From a bacterium (GTDB lineage: Bacteria; Patescibacteriota; Saccharimonadia; Saccharimonadales; HK-STAS-PATE-42), in NCBI GenBank assembly GCA_029781075.1, contig JAKOXJ010000010.1:1-8107 (forward strand): a stretch of DNA of 8,107 bases. Reading direction: 5' to 3'. Below are positions 1 through 4,931 of this stretch, one piece after another. The stretch's first letter is position 1. Each line of letters opens with the position of its first letter. The notes beneath the pieces were generated by a model. That model did not search any database, was not told the DNA's origin, and worked only from the letters and a program-made list of their open reading frames with translations. The translations under genes were made by a program, and so were the position numbers.

Positions 1-1
1 G

Positions 2-313
2 ATCAATATGGATGGAAGCCTTGGGGATAAAATATGTCAGCCGACCATTAAGGCCGTAGGAGATGAGAAGATACCAATAACTAATATATTGCTAATCACA
101 GCGGCAATAATTGAGATACTGATTAGGGTGGCAGGTCTGGCAGCGTTTATCTATCTAATATACGGAGGGTTTTTGTACCTTACGTCTAATGGTAGCGCGG
201 ATAACGTTAGCAAGGCAGGTACTACGCTCTTGAATGCGGCGATTGGTTTGGCGATTGCAATCTCTGCGACTGCATTTATAAACTTCTTTGCAGGAAGAAT
301 AGCGCAGAAATAG
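2..313 (+). CDS. VirB2/TrbC-like pilin 1 (5'-partial)
   Basis: Small two-helix membrane protein of the type IV secretion pilin kind. Counting from the first visible ATG (position 8), helix 1 covers about residues 24-57 and ends in the motif IYGGFLYLTSNG. A short polar loop (about 60-70) follows, then helix 2 (about 74-95) and a basic tail. The same order is seen in the four genes downstream. The frame stays open to the window edge, and the visible N-terminus is a soluble ectodomain-like segment with Cys10 but no export signal. Pilins 3-5 carry a signal peptide before a Cys-containing segment, so the true start is probably upstream and this copy is cut. It lies 41 bp before the next pilin gene, same strand, likely same operon. 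A short cytoplasmic-start version beginning at position 8 cannot be excluded. Confidence 0.8.
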   Translation: MNMDGSLGDKICQPTIKAVGDEKIPITNILLITAAIIEILIRVAGLAAFIYLIYGGFLYLTSNGSADNVSKAGTTLLNAAIGLAIAISATAFINFFAGRIAQK

Positions 314-354
314 CTTTCTAATTAAGCTTATTATGTTAGACTAATGTCTAGATT

Positions 355-648
355 ATGCTATCTAATATTTATTTAAAGCTCGCTACGGTTTATACTGACT
401 CTGGATTGCCGAGTTCGGAAACGAAAAAGCTCATAGAGAATGTCAAGAATCTGGTCTTTGTGGTTGCAGCTGTCTTGGCGCTGTATTTTTTGGTAATGGC
501 AGGAATGAGCTACGTGACTTCTGGTGGGAATGCCGAAAAAGCGAAGAAGGCTACTCAAACTATAGTTTTTGCGTGTGTGGGCTTATTCATAATACTGATG
601 AGCTACACAATAATTACCTGGGTATTTAAGATCGGAACAGCAAAATGA
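355..648 (+). CDS. VirB2/TrbC-like pilin 2 (no signal peptide)
   Basis: 97-residue two-helix membrane protein of the same pilin-like family. Helix 1 (about residues 32-56) ends in AGMSYVTSGG, the loop NAEKAKKA is lysine-rich, and helix 2 covers about 68-91. It is the odd member: there is no N-terminal export signal and no ectodomain cysteine (its only Cys is at 74, in helix 2), and the N-terminal segment is short and polar. It may be a minor subunit, or be inserted through helix 1 itself. An in-frame stop at 349-351 leaves ATG 355 as the first ATG. No Shine-Dalgarno is visible. The TGA stop overlaps the next ATG as ATGA (645-648), which indicates translational coupling with pilin 3. Confidence 0.85.
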   Translation: MLSNIYLKLATVYTDSGLPSSETKKLIENVKNLVFVVAAVLALYFLVMAGMSYVTSGGNAEKAKKATQTIVFACVGLFIILMSYTIITWVFKIGTAK

Positions 649-1166
649 TAGATAGGAAAAGCATTGGGAGAGTAAAATTGCTCGCTATATTAATGAGCCT
701 ACTAGCATCTATCTTACTTATGGGTTTGAAAGTAGGGGCGGCGGCAACTTCTACAACATGCGATCCCGATCCTACCGACCCTCTAAAGTGTTATTGTGAA
801 GCTATACAAAGTAGCTTATCGAGTGGTACCCCTAAAGACCCGAAGGATAAAAGCGGAACCACTACTTCTCAGAATATATGTGATCTTAATAATGCAGATA
901 AAAGTAAAAGCTCAGACCAAGGTCTTTTGGCTAAGAACGGGATAATTAAGAAAGTATTTAATCTTCTGTCTTGGCTGACTGGTCTATTGGCGGGAATCTA
1001 TCTCATGGTAGGTGGAACAAAGATAATAACGAGCTCTGGTAATAGTGATTCCGTAACATCTGGAAGAAAGATGATCATTTATGCGCTTATTGGAATTGCG
1101 GTTGTAATATCGAGTAATCTGATTATAAACTTCGTAATAGGTCTTGCGAATAACGCGAGTAAATAG
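645..1166 (+). CDS. VirB2/TrbC-like pilin 3, four-cysteine ectodomain
   Basis: 173 residues, the longest of the five pilin paralogues. An N-terminal signal segment (about residues 9-33, possible cleavage in the GAAA region) is followed by a hydrophilic ectodomain of about 65 residues with Cys39, Cys49, Cys51 and Cys79 and many Asp, Lys, Ser and Thr. Helix 1 (about 103-125) then ends in the variant motif VGGTKIITSSG, and helix 2 (about 142-168) closes the protein. Four cysteines could form two disulfides outside the cell, or a metal site; which is unknown. The start overlaps the stop of pilin 2 by 4 bp, and the next gene begins 6 bp downstream, so it is firmly within the operon. The enlarged ectodomain suggests a specialised (tip, adhesive or structural) subunit; that role is inference. 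Confidence 0.88.
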   Translation: MIDRKSIGRVKLLAILMSLLASILLMGLKVGAAATSTTCDPDPTDPLKCYCEAIQSSLSSGTPKDPKDKSGTTTSQNICDLNNADKSKSSDQGLLAKNGIIKKVFNLLSWLTGLLAGIYLMVGGTKIITSSGNSDSVTSGRKMIIYALIGIAVVISSNLIINFVIGLANNASK

Positions 1167-1172
1167 ATAGAT

Positions 1173-1616
1173 ATGTTCAAAAGAATTTCATTAGGGTTGT
1201 TATTAGTCTTAGCCTCAATTTTGTCGGCTGTGGCAATCACTCCTGTTGTGTCTGCTAGCAATGAGGCCGGAGAACAGGCTTGTACTGGGCTTGAGAGTCT
1301 CGGGGTCGATTGTAATGCAAATGGAAAGACGGCCGAGGAGATCGCGAAACAGCCTTTGCAGTCTCTAATAAGGACCTTTTCTATAGTAATAGGTGCTGTG
1401 GCCGTAATAATGATTATCTATGGTGGGTTTAAGTTTATTACTAGTGGTGGTGATGCCGATAAGAATAAGTCGGCGAGAAACACGATAATATATGCGGCGA
1501 TTGGCTTGGCGATAGTCGTGATGGCTCAAACGATTGTCTACTTTGTTTTTAGGAAATCTAATGATCTGCAGACCTCCTCTTCCACCTCGTCTGTTTTGGT
1601 TATTGACAAGGGTTAG
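1173..1616 (+). CDS. VirB2/TrbC-like pilin 4
   Basis: 147 residues. A clear signal peptide (residues 1 to about 28, cut after VSA) precedes a mature segment with Cys37 and Cys47, a likely disulfide pair. Helix 1 (about 65-90) ends in MIIYGGFKFITSGG, followed by a charged loop (DADKNKSAR) and helix 2 (about 104-126). The serine/threonine-rich tail QTSSSTSSVLVIDKG is unlike the other copies; its last codons contain the -35 box of the promoter for the next gene. It starts 6 bp after pilin 3, probably by coupling, since no Shine-Dalgarno is visible. Helix 1 and its motif are nearly identical to pilin 5 at the DNA level, so the two are close paralogues. Family knowledge: VirB2-like pilins are processed, sit in the inner membrane as a two-helix hairpin, and are extracted into a pilus. 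Confidence 0.9.
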   Translation: MFKRISLGLLLVLASILSAVAITPVVSASNEAGEQACTGLESLGVDCNANGKTAEEIAKQPLQSLIRTFSIVIGAVAVIMIIYGGFKFITSGGDADKNKSARNTIIYAAIGLAIVVMAQTIVYFVFRKSNDLQTSSSTSSVLVIDKG

Positions 1617-1630
1617 CCGACTGCTATAAG
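1603..1630 (+). promoter_or_regulatory. Near-consensus promoter for pilin 5
   Basis: A perfect -35 box TTGACA (1603-1608), a 16-bp spacer and an extended -10 TGCTATAAG (TG at 1622-1623, hexamer 1625-1630). This is the best promoter in the window. It overlaps the last codons of pilin 4 and predicts transcription from about 1637, giving a 58-nt leader before the ATG at 1695. Seen directly; activity is inferred. Confidence 0.75.
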
Positions 1631-1644
1631 CTAGAGTCTATAAA

Positions 1645-1680
1645 GGTGGTTCTTCTTTAGCTACCCTAAACTAAGAAAGG
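1645..1680 (+). promoter_or_regulatory. Leader hairpin over the pilin 5 ribosome binding site
   Basis: In the predicted 58-nt leader, 1651-1660 can pair with 1671-1680 around a 10-nt loop. Nine of ten positions pair, two of them G-U, with one C-A mismatch. The 3' arm contains the Shine-Dalgarno AAAGG (1676-1680), so it would be hidden. The loop bases CTACC (1661-1665) can also pair with upstream GGTGG (1645-1649), with one wobble. That allows a pseudoknot or an alternative fold. The spacing from AAAGG to the ATG is long (14 nt). No known riboswitch class is recognised. Confidence 0.35.
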
Positions 1681-1694
1681 TAAATATAAAGACT

Positions 1695-2147
1695 ATGAAA
1701 TTAATGAAAAAAATCTTAAGCCTGACAGTAGCTTTTGCTTTTGCATTCGGGCTGGTAGCTCTGGCGCCTTCTGCTTCAAACGCGGCAGGTAATACGTTCA
1801 ACGATGGTGTCTGTAACGGAGTGAATGTTGTTCTTCAGGGTCAATCTGCTAAAGATGGTAGTGGAGTTGCAGGCTGTGACAATGGTGATGCTGATGGGTC
1901 TCTAGCTGCTCTAGTAAATAAAGTTATCGATCTATTCTCTATAGTTGTTGGTGCAGTCTCTGTGCTAATGATTATCTATGGTGGGTTTAAATATATTACT
2001 AGTGGTGGAAGTGATGATGGAACCAAGGCTGCTAAGAACACAATCCTTTATGCCCTCGTTGGTTTGGTAATTGTTTTGATTTCTCAGACTATCGTCAAAT
2101 TTGTCTTTACTAAAGCTCTGCAATTGAATGGTGACTCTAGCCAGTAG
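1695..2147 (+). CDS. VirB2/TrbC-like pilin 5, probable major pilin
   Basis: 150 residues. A lysine-led signal peptide (1 to about 30, cut after SNA) is followed by a mature segment with Cys40 and Cys61 (likely disulfide) and a Gly/Asp-rich stretch. Helix 1 (about 75-102) ends in MIIYGGFKYITSGG, then come a loop (SDDGTKAAKN) and helix 2 (about 116-138) with a short polar tail. ATG 1695 is taken as the start; an in-frame ATG at 1704 would also leave a usable signal peptide. Unlike the four copies before it, this gene has its own near-consensus promoter, a long leader with a Shine-Dalgarno and a strong terminator. High and independent expression is therefore expected, as for a main pilus subunit. 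The family assignment is good; the rank as major pilin is inference from the transcription signals. Confidence 0.92.
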   Translation: MKLMKKILSLTVAFAFAFGLVALAPSASNAAGNTFNDGVCNGVNVVLQGQSAKDGSGVAGCDNGDADGSLAALVNKVIDLFSIVVGAVSVLMIIYGGFKYITSGGSDDGTKAAKNTILYALVGLVIVLISQTIVKFVFTKALQLNGDSSQ

Positions 2148-2173
2148 TATATAGATCTTAGAGTGTAAGGATA

Positions 2174-2200
2174 AAAAACCACCGATATTCGGTGGTTTTT
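2174..2200. terminator. Strong bidirectional intrinsic terminator
   Basis: A perfect 12-bp inverted repeat (2174-2185 with 2189-2200) around a 3-nt loop TAT. The core arms are CCACCGA and TCGGTGG, with five A on the left and five T on the right, so it works in either direction. It lies 26 bp after pilin 5 and 18 bp past the stop codon of the convergent minus-strand gene, so it can end both transcripts. Confidence 0.9.
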
Positions 2201-2218
2201 AAGTAGAAAGTTTGTGAA

Positions 2219-2407
2219 CTACTTCTTCTTTGGAGTAACTTTCTTTTTAGCAGATTTAGTAGCTTTTGAGGCTGTTTTTGCAACCTTCGCTCCGGCTGCC
2301 TTTGCGTCCTTAGTGTTGACCTTACCGTCTTTGTTGACGTCGGCTACTTTGATAGCGGCTTTTTCAGTCTTCTTAAAGATATTTTTTAGTTTTGTAGTTA
2401 GGCTCAT
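2219..2407 (-). CDS. Small lysine-rich protein with one EF-hand/dockerin-like calcium loop
   Basis: 62 residues, 20 of them lysine. Residues 23-34 read DVNKDGKVNTKD, a canonical calcium loop (Asp23, Asn25, Asp27, Gly28, Val30, Asn31, Asp34) of the type found in dockerins and single EF-hands, with Asp rather than Glu at the last ligand position. Before it lies an amphipathic basic helix; after it lies an Ala/Lys-rich tail ending TPKKK, which resembles histone H1-like bacterial DNA-binding tails. No signal peptide or membrane segment is seen. The reality of the gene is supported by a perfect AAGGAG 8 nt before the ATG, an upstream extended -10 and a downstream terminator. Function unknown: it could bind nucleic acid, or bind calcium with the tail interacting with anionic polymers. 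The overlapping plus-strand frame has no such signals. Confidence 0.8.
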   Translation of the reverse strand: MSLTTKLKNIFKKTEKAAIKVADVNKDGKVNTKDAKAAGAKVAKTASKATKSAKKKVTPKKK

Positions 2408-2415
2408 TTTATTTT

Positions 2416-2421
2416 CTCCTT
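2416..2421 (-). promoter_or_regulatory. Strong Shine-Dalgarno of the EF-hand gene
   Basis: AAGGAG on the minus strand, 8 nt before the ATG at 2407. It fixes the start codon and is the clearest ribosome binding site in the window. Confidence 0.85.
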
Positions 2422-2453
2422 TTGGTATTAAAAATTAGTAGAGCTGGTATGTA

Positions 2454-2483
2454 ATTCTAGCATAGTCGGCTAGTCTTATCCAA
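2454..2483 (-). promoter_or_regulatory. Promoter of the EF-hand gene
   Basis: Minus-strand extended -10 TGCTAGAAT (2454-2462) with a weak -35 TTGGAT (2478-2483) at an 18-bp spacer. Predicted start about 2447, giving a 40-nt leader. The -35 region faces the divergent tRNA-Ser promoter only about 12 bp away. Confidence 0.5.
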
Positions 2484-2494
2484 GGGGTAGTCTC

Positions 2495-2503
2495 TGCTAT
2501 AAT
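2495..2503 (+). promoter_or_regulatory. Extended -10 promoter of tRNA-Ser
   Basis: A perfect extended -10, TGCTATAAT. No convincing -35 is seen at 17 bp (CTTATC). Predicted start about 2510, leaving a leader of about 10 nt before the tRNA, which is normal for a monocistronic tRNA. Confidence 0.65.
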
Positions 2504-2520
2504 ACTTTGGGTAGCTAGAT

Positions 2521-2610
2521 GGAGAGGTGGCCGAGCGGTTGAAGGCGCACGCTTGGAAAGCGTGTATGCACGCAAGTGTATCGCAGGTTCGAATCCTGTC
2601 CTCTCCGCCA
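2521..2610 (+). tRNA. tRNA-Ser(GGA)
   Basis: A class II tRNA that folds cleanly. The acceptor GGAGAGG (2521-2527) pairs with CCTCTCC (2600-2606), the discriminator is G2607, and CCA is encoded (2608-2610). The anticodon stem CACGC/GCGTG encloses the loop TTGGAAA, with anticodon GGA at 2555-2557 reading UCC and UCU. A long variable arm with a GCAA turn (around 2566-2582) and the T-loop GGTTCGAATCC confirm the serine type. A T-rich run (2621-2626) just downstream may help termination. The gene is convergent with the Mur ligase, 7 bp apart. Confidence 0.97.
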
Positions 2611-2617
2611 GAAGAAA

Positions 2618-3958
2618 TTATTTTTTGTAGCCGAGTTTGGCGAGCTCTTCTTTGGTTACGGCGTATTCATCCCAGGGTATCTTGACTCCTGCGACTATGT
2701 TACTGGAGTCGTTTCCTTTTCCGGTGATTAAGACTATGTCATCTTTTTTGGCGAGACTTAGGGCTTTTGCTATGCCCTGCCTTCTATCCTGTATTTGATA
2801 GATACCTTTTAGATTTGGTCGGACTTTCTTGCAGCCTCTTACGATGTCATCGATAATATCCTGAGGATCATCATCATAGACGTCGTCATTACTAATAACT
2901 ACCGACTCACAGTATCTTGCAGCAATCTCACCCATGATGGGTCGTTTTTTAATGTCACGACCACCACCTTGTCCGCATATTAGGCTGATTATATTGGCAT
3001 CTTTTTTCTTAGAATCTTTAGCCCATTGGACTAGGTGTTGAAGTCCGCTTTCTTCATGGGCGTAGTCAATCACAACGGTAAAGGGTTGTCCTTGTTTGAT
3101 TATGCTCATTCTTCCTGGTACACCAGAATAATCAGCGAGTCGTTTAGCTATTGCTTTCGGCTCTAGACCGATTATTTCTGCTGCAGCTATTGCGACAGTG
3201 GCATTAGATACATTTATATTTCCAGGTATGTTTAGGACGTAATTTTGCTTACCCAGCTTAAAAGTGTTGTTCTCGATGCCGGATCTTATATCTTCGGCTT
3301 TGAAATCACTTTCTTTATCTGTTGAGTAGGAGTATTTCTTGTCGGCTCTATACCTTGAGTAGTCATCGTAGTACTCAGAGTCTTTATTGGCGATGATAGT
3401 TTTTGGGAACTTTTTATCATTAACTTTTTTACGTTTGAGTTTATATAGGATTGATAGCAGTCTTTTATTGTGTTTGTGCAGGAGCTCAAGGCTGTTTTTA
3501 TGTACGGCCAGTATCTCGTTAGTAACGTTGGTAAAGATGATAATATCGAAGTTTATACCGATATGTCTCCAGTTCTGCTGAGCTTCACTTGGGACTTCTA
3601 AGATGGCGTATTTGCAGCCCGCCTCTTTCATCTCTGAAAGGAGTTTTTGGGTGTGCCAGCGTCCAGGCATAGTTTTATGCCAGCTGTTTTTGACTTTCTT
3701 ATCGCCGATCTGGATGTCTGCGGTTCCGATAAGCCCGGCCGGGTTTTTGGGGTCATTTAGTATTCCCCATAGTATATTGGCGGTTGTTGTCTTGCCCTTG
3801 GATCCGACTATTCCCACAACTAGCATCGATTTACTGGGGCTGTTATATATTATCTGAGCGAAGCGAGCTTCTATATAGTGTTGGAGCTGGAATACCCAGC
3901 CTGGCAGTAGTCTTCTGAAGAAGTTGAGAGTTCTATGAATTATTTTTTTGGGAGACAT
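2618..3958 (-). CDS. murE: MurE-like Mur ligase (UDP-N-acetylmuramyl-tripeptide synthetase family)
   Basis: ATP-dependent amide ligase of the Mur family. It most resembles MurE, which adds the third residue of the peptidoglycan stem peptide in the cytoplasm. Counting from ATG 3958 (446 aa), the P-loop is GSKGKTTT (52-59), followed by TNVTNEILAVH (143-153) and a later Lys (165) at the usual carbamylated position. The MurE-type C-terminal joint is PGRM (281-284), then DYAH (298-301), GGGRDIKKRP (331-340) and GKG (413-415). Odd points: the P-loop comes about 50 residues earlier than in standard MurE, so the N-terminal UDP-binding domain is largely missing. The DNPR motif is replaced by DDVY (358-361), and GKGHE by GKGND (413-417). 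A TTG at 3988 would add 10 residues, but it overlaps the predicted -10. The family is sure; the substrate is uncertain. Confidence 0.88.
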   Translation of the reverse strand: MSPKKIIHRTLNFFRRLLPGWVFQLQHYIEARFAQIIYNSPSKSMLVVGIVGSKGKTTTANILWGILNDPKNPAGLIGTADIQIGDKKVKNSWHKTMPGRWHTQKLLSEMKEAGCKYAILEVPSEAQQNWRHIGINFDIIIFTNVTNEILAVHKNSLELLHKHNKRLLSILYKLKRKKVNDKKFPKTIIANKDSEYYDDYSRYRADKKYSYSTDKESDFKAEDIRSGIENNTFKLGKQNYVLNIPGNINVSNATVAIAAAEIIGLEPKAIAKRLADYSGVPGRMSIIKQGQPFTVVIDYAHEESGLQHLVQWAKDSKKKDANIISLICGQGGGRDIKKRPIMGEIAARYCESVVISNDDVYDDDPQDIIDDIVRGCKKVRPNLKGIYQIQDRRQGIAKALSLAKKDDIVLITGKGNDSSNIVAGVKIPWDEYAVTKEELAKLGYKK

Positions 3959-3978
3959 ATTAGTTTGGCTTAGTTCTG

Positions 3979-3987
3979 ATTTTAGCA
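3979..3987 (-). promoter_or_regulatory. Extended -10 promoter of the Mur ligase gene
   Basis: Minus-strand TGCTAAAAT, predicting a transcript start near 3972 and a leader of about 14 nt before ATG 3958. It makes the TTG at 3988 an unlikely start, because that codon would not be transcribed from this promoter. No clear -35. Confidence 0.45.
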
Positions 3988-4015
3988 AAATTTACCTATA
4001 AACTTTTGCTCAAGT

Positions 4016-4078
4016 TTATACACATTGTGATCACCTCCCCTGTTATTACTGTGCATAAGTTTGTTTTGGTGTGGAAAA
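4016..4078. other. Cluster of three DnaA-box-like sites around a palindrome
   Basis: Three 9-mers fit the DnaA-box consensus TTWTNCACA: TTATACACA on the plus strand (4016-4024), TTATGCACA on the minus strand (4050-4058) and TTTTCCACA on the minus strand (4070-4078). A perfect palindrome GTGATCAC (4027-4034) lies between the first two. Scanning both strands by eye I found no other match in the window. The cluster is in a non-coding stretch between two divergent genes. It could be an origin fragment, a DnaA-controlled promoter region or a DnaA-titration site; there is no dnaA or dnaN gene in view to favour oriC. Confidence 0.45.
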
Positions 4079-4134
4079 AACTTTCGGGATAGGGTTGCCT
4101 TGATTCAGTTGAATAGGCTCAAAATGCTTTTATT

Positions 4135-4143
4135 TGGTATGAT
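4135..4143 (+). promoter_or_regulatory. Extended -10 promoter of the 4151 gene
   Basis: TGGTATGAT, with the hexamer ending at 4143, predicts a start near 4150, one base before the ATG at 4151. That implies a leaderless mRNA. The same 9-mer occurs at 6819-6827 before another membrane-anchored protein gene. No good -35. Confidence 0.45.
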
Positions 4144-4150
4144 TTTATTG

Positions 4151-4702
4151 ATGAGTAGTTCTGAAATTAAAGACTTTATTAAGAAACCAGCAGCTATTAT
4201 TGGTGGCGTAATCCTAGGTATTGTTCTACTCTTCTTTATATTTTTTGGAAGAGGCGGGGGGCAAGATCCTATGGCAAAGTCTGTGAAGAACTTAACCAAT
4301 AGACATCAGGCTCTGATAACTGTAATTGATAATTATTCTGGAAATATAAAGAGCGCTAAGCTTAAATCTAATCTTTCCCAGGTCTCCATTATTTTGACTG
4401 CAGATAAGAACGATATTGACACTTATTATTCTGGTCTTAGTAAGGATGTAAAAAAGAATGTTGTAGCTACTTATAAGGTTAAACCGACAAAAGATATTAC
4501 TAGCAAACTAGACGAGGCTAAGATTTCTAATAATCTTGACTCTGAGTTAAGGAGCAGTGTTATTAGTGAGCTGGAGGCTATACAGAGTGCAACTCAAACT
4601 ATTAAGAAGGATAATCCGGACAAACCAAAGCTAAATGTATTGTTAGATAAGCTTATATTAAATACTCAAACTTTGTTAACTCGAATGAATGAAGTAAATT
4701 AG
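4151..4702 (+). CDS. Hypothetical single-pass membrane-anchored protein
   Basis: 183 residues; no family recognised. A short basic N-terminus (SSSEIKDFIKK) precedes one transmembrane helix (about 14-33). Then come a glycine-rich hinge (GRGGG, 33-37) and an exported domain of about 145 residues that looks mainly helical, rich in Lys, Asp, Ser, Thr and Asn, with no cysteine. Topology is expected to be N-in, with the domain outside the cytoplasm. The start was chosen at ATG 4151 because the extended -10 ends 7 bases earlier and the N-terminus then reads as a normal anchor. In-frame ATG codons at 4124 and 4139 and a TTG at 4061 would place the start at or upstream of the -10. A real Shine-Dalgarno is not visible for any of them. 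No hairpin terminator follows directly. Confidence 0.75.
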   Translation: MSSSEIKDFIKKPAAIIGGVILGIVLLFFIFFGRGGGQDPMAKSVKNLTNRHQALITVIDNYSGNIKSAKLKSNLSQVSIILTADKNDIDTYYSGLSKDVKKNVVATYKVKPTKDITSKLDEAKISNNLDSELRSSVISELEAIQSATQTIKKDNPDKPKLNVLLDKLILNTQTLLTRMNEVN

Positions 4703-4729
4703 TATCTTATTTATATAACCCCTCAGCGG

Positions 4730-4738
4730 TGGTATAAT
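4730..4738 (+). promoter_or_regulatory. Extended -10 promoter of the tRNA-Leu region
   Basis: TGGTATAAT inside GGTGGTATAAT, the same 11-mer found before metG (8015-8025). Predicted start about 4745. It is the only promoter seen before the two tRNA-Leu genes. The -35 position holds only an AT-rich TTTATA. Confidence 0.6.
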
Positions 4739-4744
4739 ATCTTT

Positions 4745-4828
4745 AGATGCGATAAGAAGTGTAGATGCCCCTACGGTTTTATTGTGTTTGTGGTTTAAAA
4801 TCTAGAGGGACGTATTAGCATCTTTTTT
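4745..4828 (+). ncRNA. Candidate structured leader or small RNA before tRNA-Leu
   Basis: A non-coding stretch between a strong promoter and a T6 tract. AGATGC occurs twice (4745-4750 and 4763-4768), and both copies are complementary to GCATCT (4818-4823), which is followed by T-rich sequence to 4828. Inner helices can form between 4761-4764 and 4771-4774, and between 4775-4781 and 4796-4802 (7 bp, one wobble). With the first copy paired, the RNA ends close on each other and form a terminator-like stem. A 17-codon frame ATG 4765 to TAG 4818 also fits inside, without a ribosome binding site. No known RNA family is recognised. It could be a free small RNA or an attenuating leader of the tRNA operon. 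Confidence 0.4.
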
Positions 4829-4918
4829 GCGCGGGTGGTGGAATTGGTAGACACGCAGGCTTGAGGGGCCTGTGGCCGACTTTAGGCCGTGGAGGTTCAA
4901 GTCCTCTTCCGCGCACCA
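4829..4918 (+). tRNA. tRNA-Leu(GAG)
   Basis: A class II tRNA. The acceptor GCGCGGG (4829-4835) pairs with TCCGCGC (4908-4914, one G-U), with discriminator A4915 and encoded CCA (4916-4918). The anticodon stem CAGGC/GCCTG holds the loop TTGAGGG, with anticodon GAG at 4863-4865 reading CUC and CUU. A long variable arm (GGCC/GGCC) and the T-loop GGTTCAAGTCC are present. It begins directly after the T6 tract of the upstream leader, so it has no promoter of its own and must be reached by read-through. Confidence 0.97.
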
Positions 4919-4931
4919 AACAACAAAAAAA

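Noticed and set aside
337..350. Inverted repeat TAGAC-TAAT-GTCTA just before pilin 2
   Set aside because: A perfect but 5-bp arm is expected by chance in AT-rich DNA; no T-tract and no second copy, so not called an operator or terminator.
645..648. Possible TGA recoding as glycine (genetic code 25)
   Set aside because: TGA ends pilin 2 exactly in an ATGA overlap with pilin 3, and no gene in the window needs TGA read-through.
2214..2438. Plus-strand 74-codon frame, Phe/Ala-rich
   Set aside because: It mirrors the lysine/alanine-rich minus-strand gene, which has a perfect Shine-Dalgarno, promoter and terminator; this frame has none.
3286..3857. Other frames inside the Mur ligase gene on both strands
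   Set aside because: They overlap conserved Mur ligase coding sequence; short and without start signals.
3959..3988. TTG start at 3988 for the Mur ligase
   Set aside because: The codon overlaps the predicted -10 element, and the added ten residues carry no domain feature; ATG 3958 preferred, though a weak AGGT precedes the TTG.
4061..4150. Earlier starts (TTG 4061, ATG 4124, ATG 4139) for the membrane protein
   Set aside because: They lie at or upstream of the extended -10, and TTG 4061 overlaps the DnaA-box cluster. ATG 4124 has only a weak AGG before it, so it remains a secondary option.
4765..4818. 17-codon leader peptide frame within the candidate RNA
   Set aside because: It has no ribosome binding site and a start embedded in the repeated AGATGC; noted in the RNA entry but not called as a gene.
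4919..4931. A7 run between the tRNA-Leu genes as an argS terminator on the minus strand
   Set aside because: The only hairpin available is the antisense tRNA fold; too indirect to annotate.
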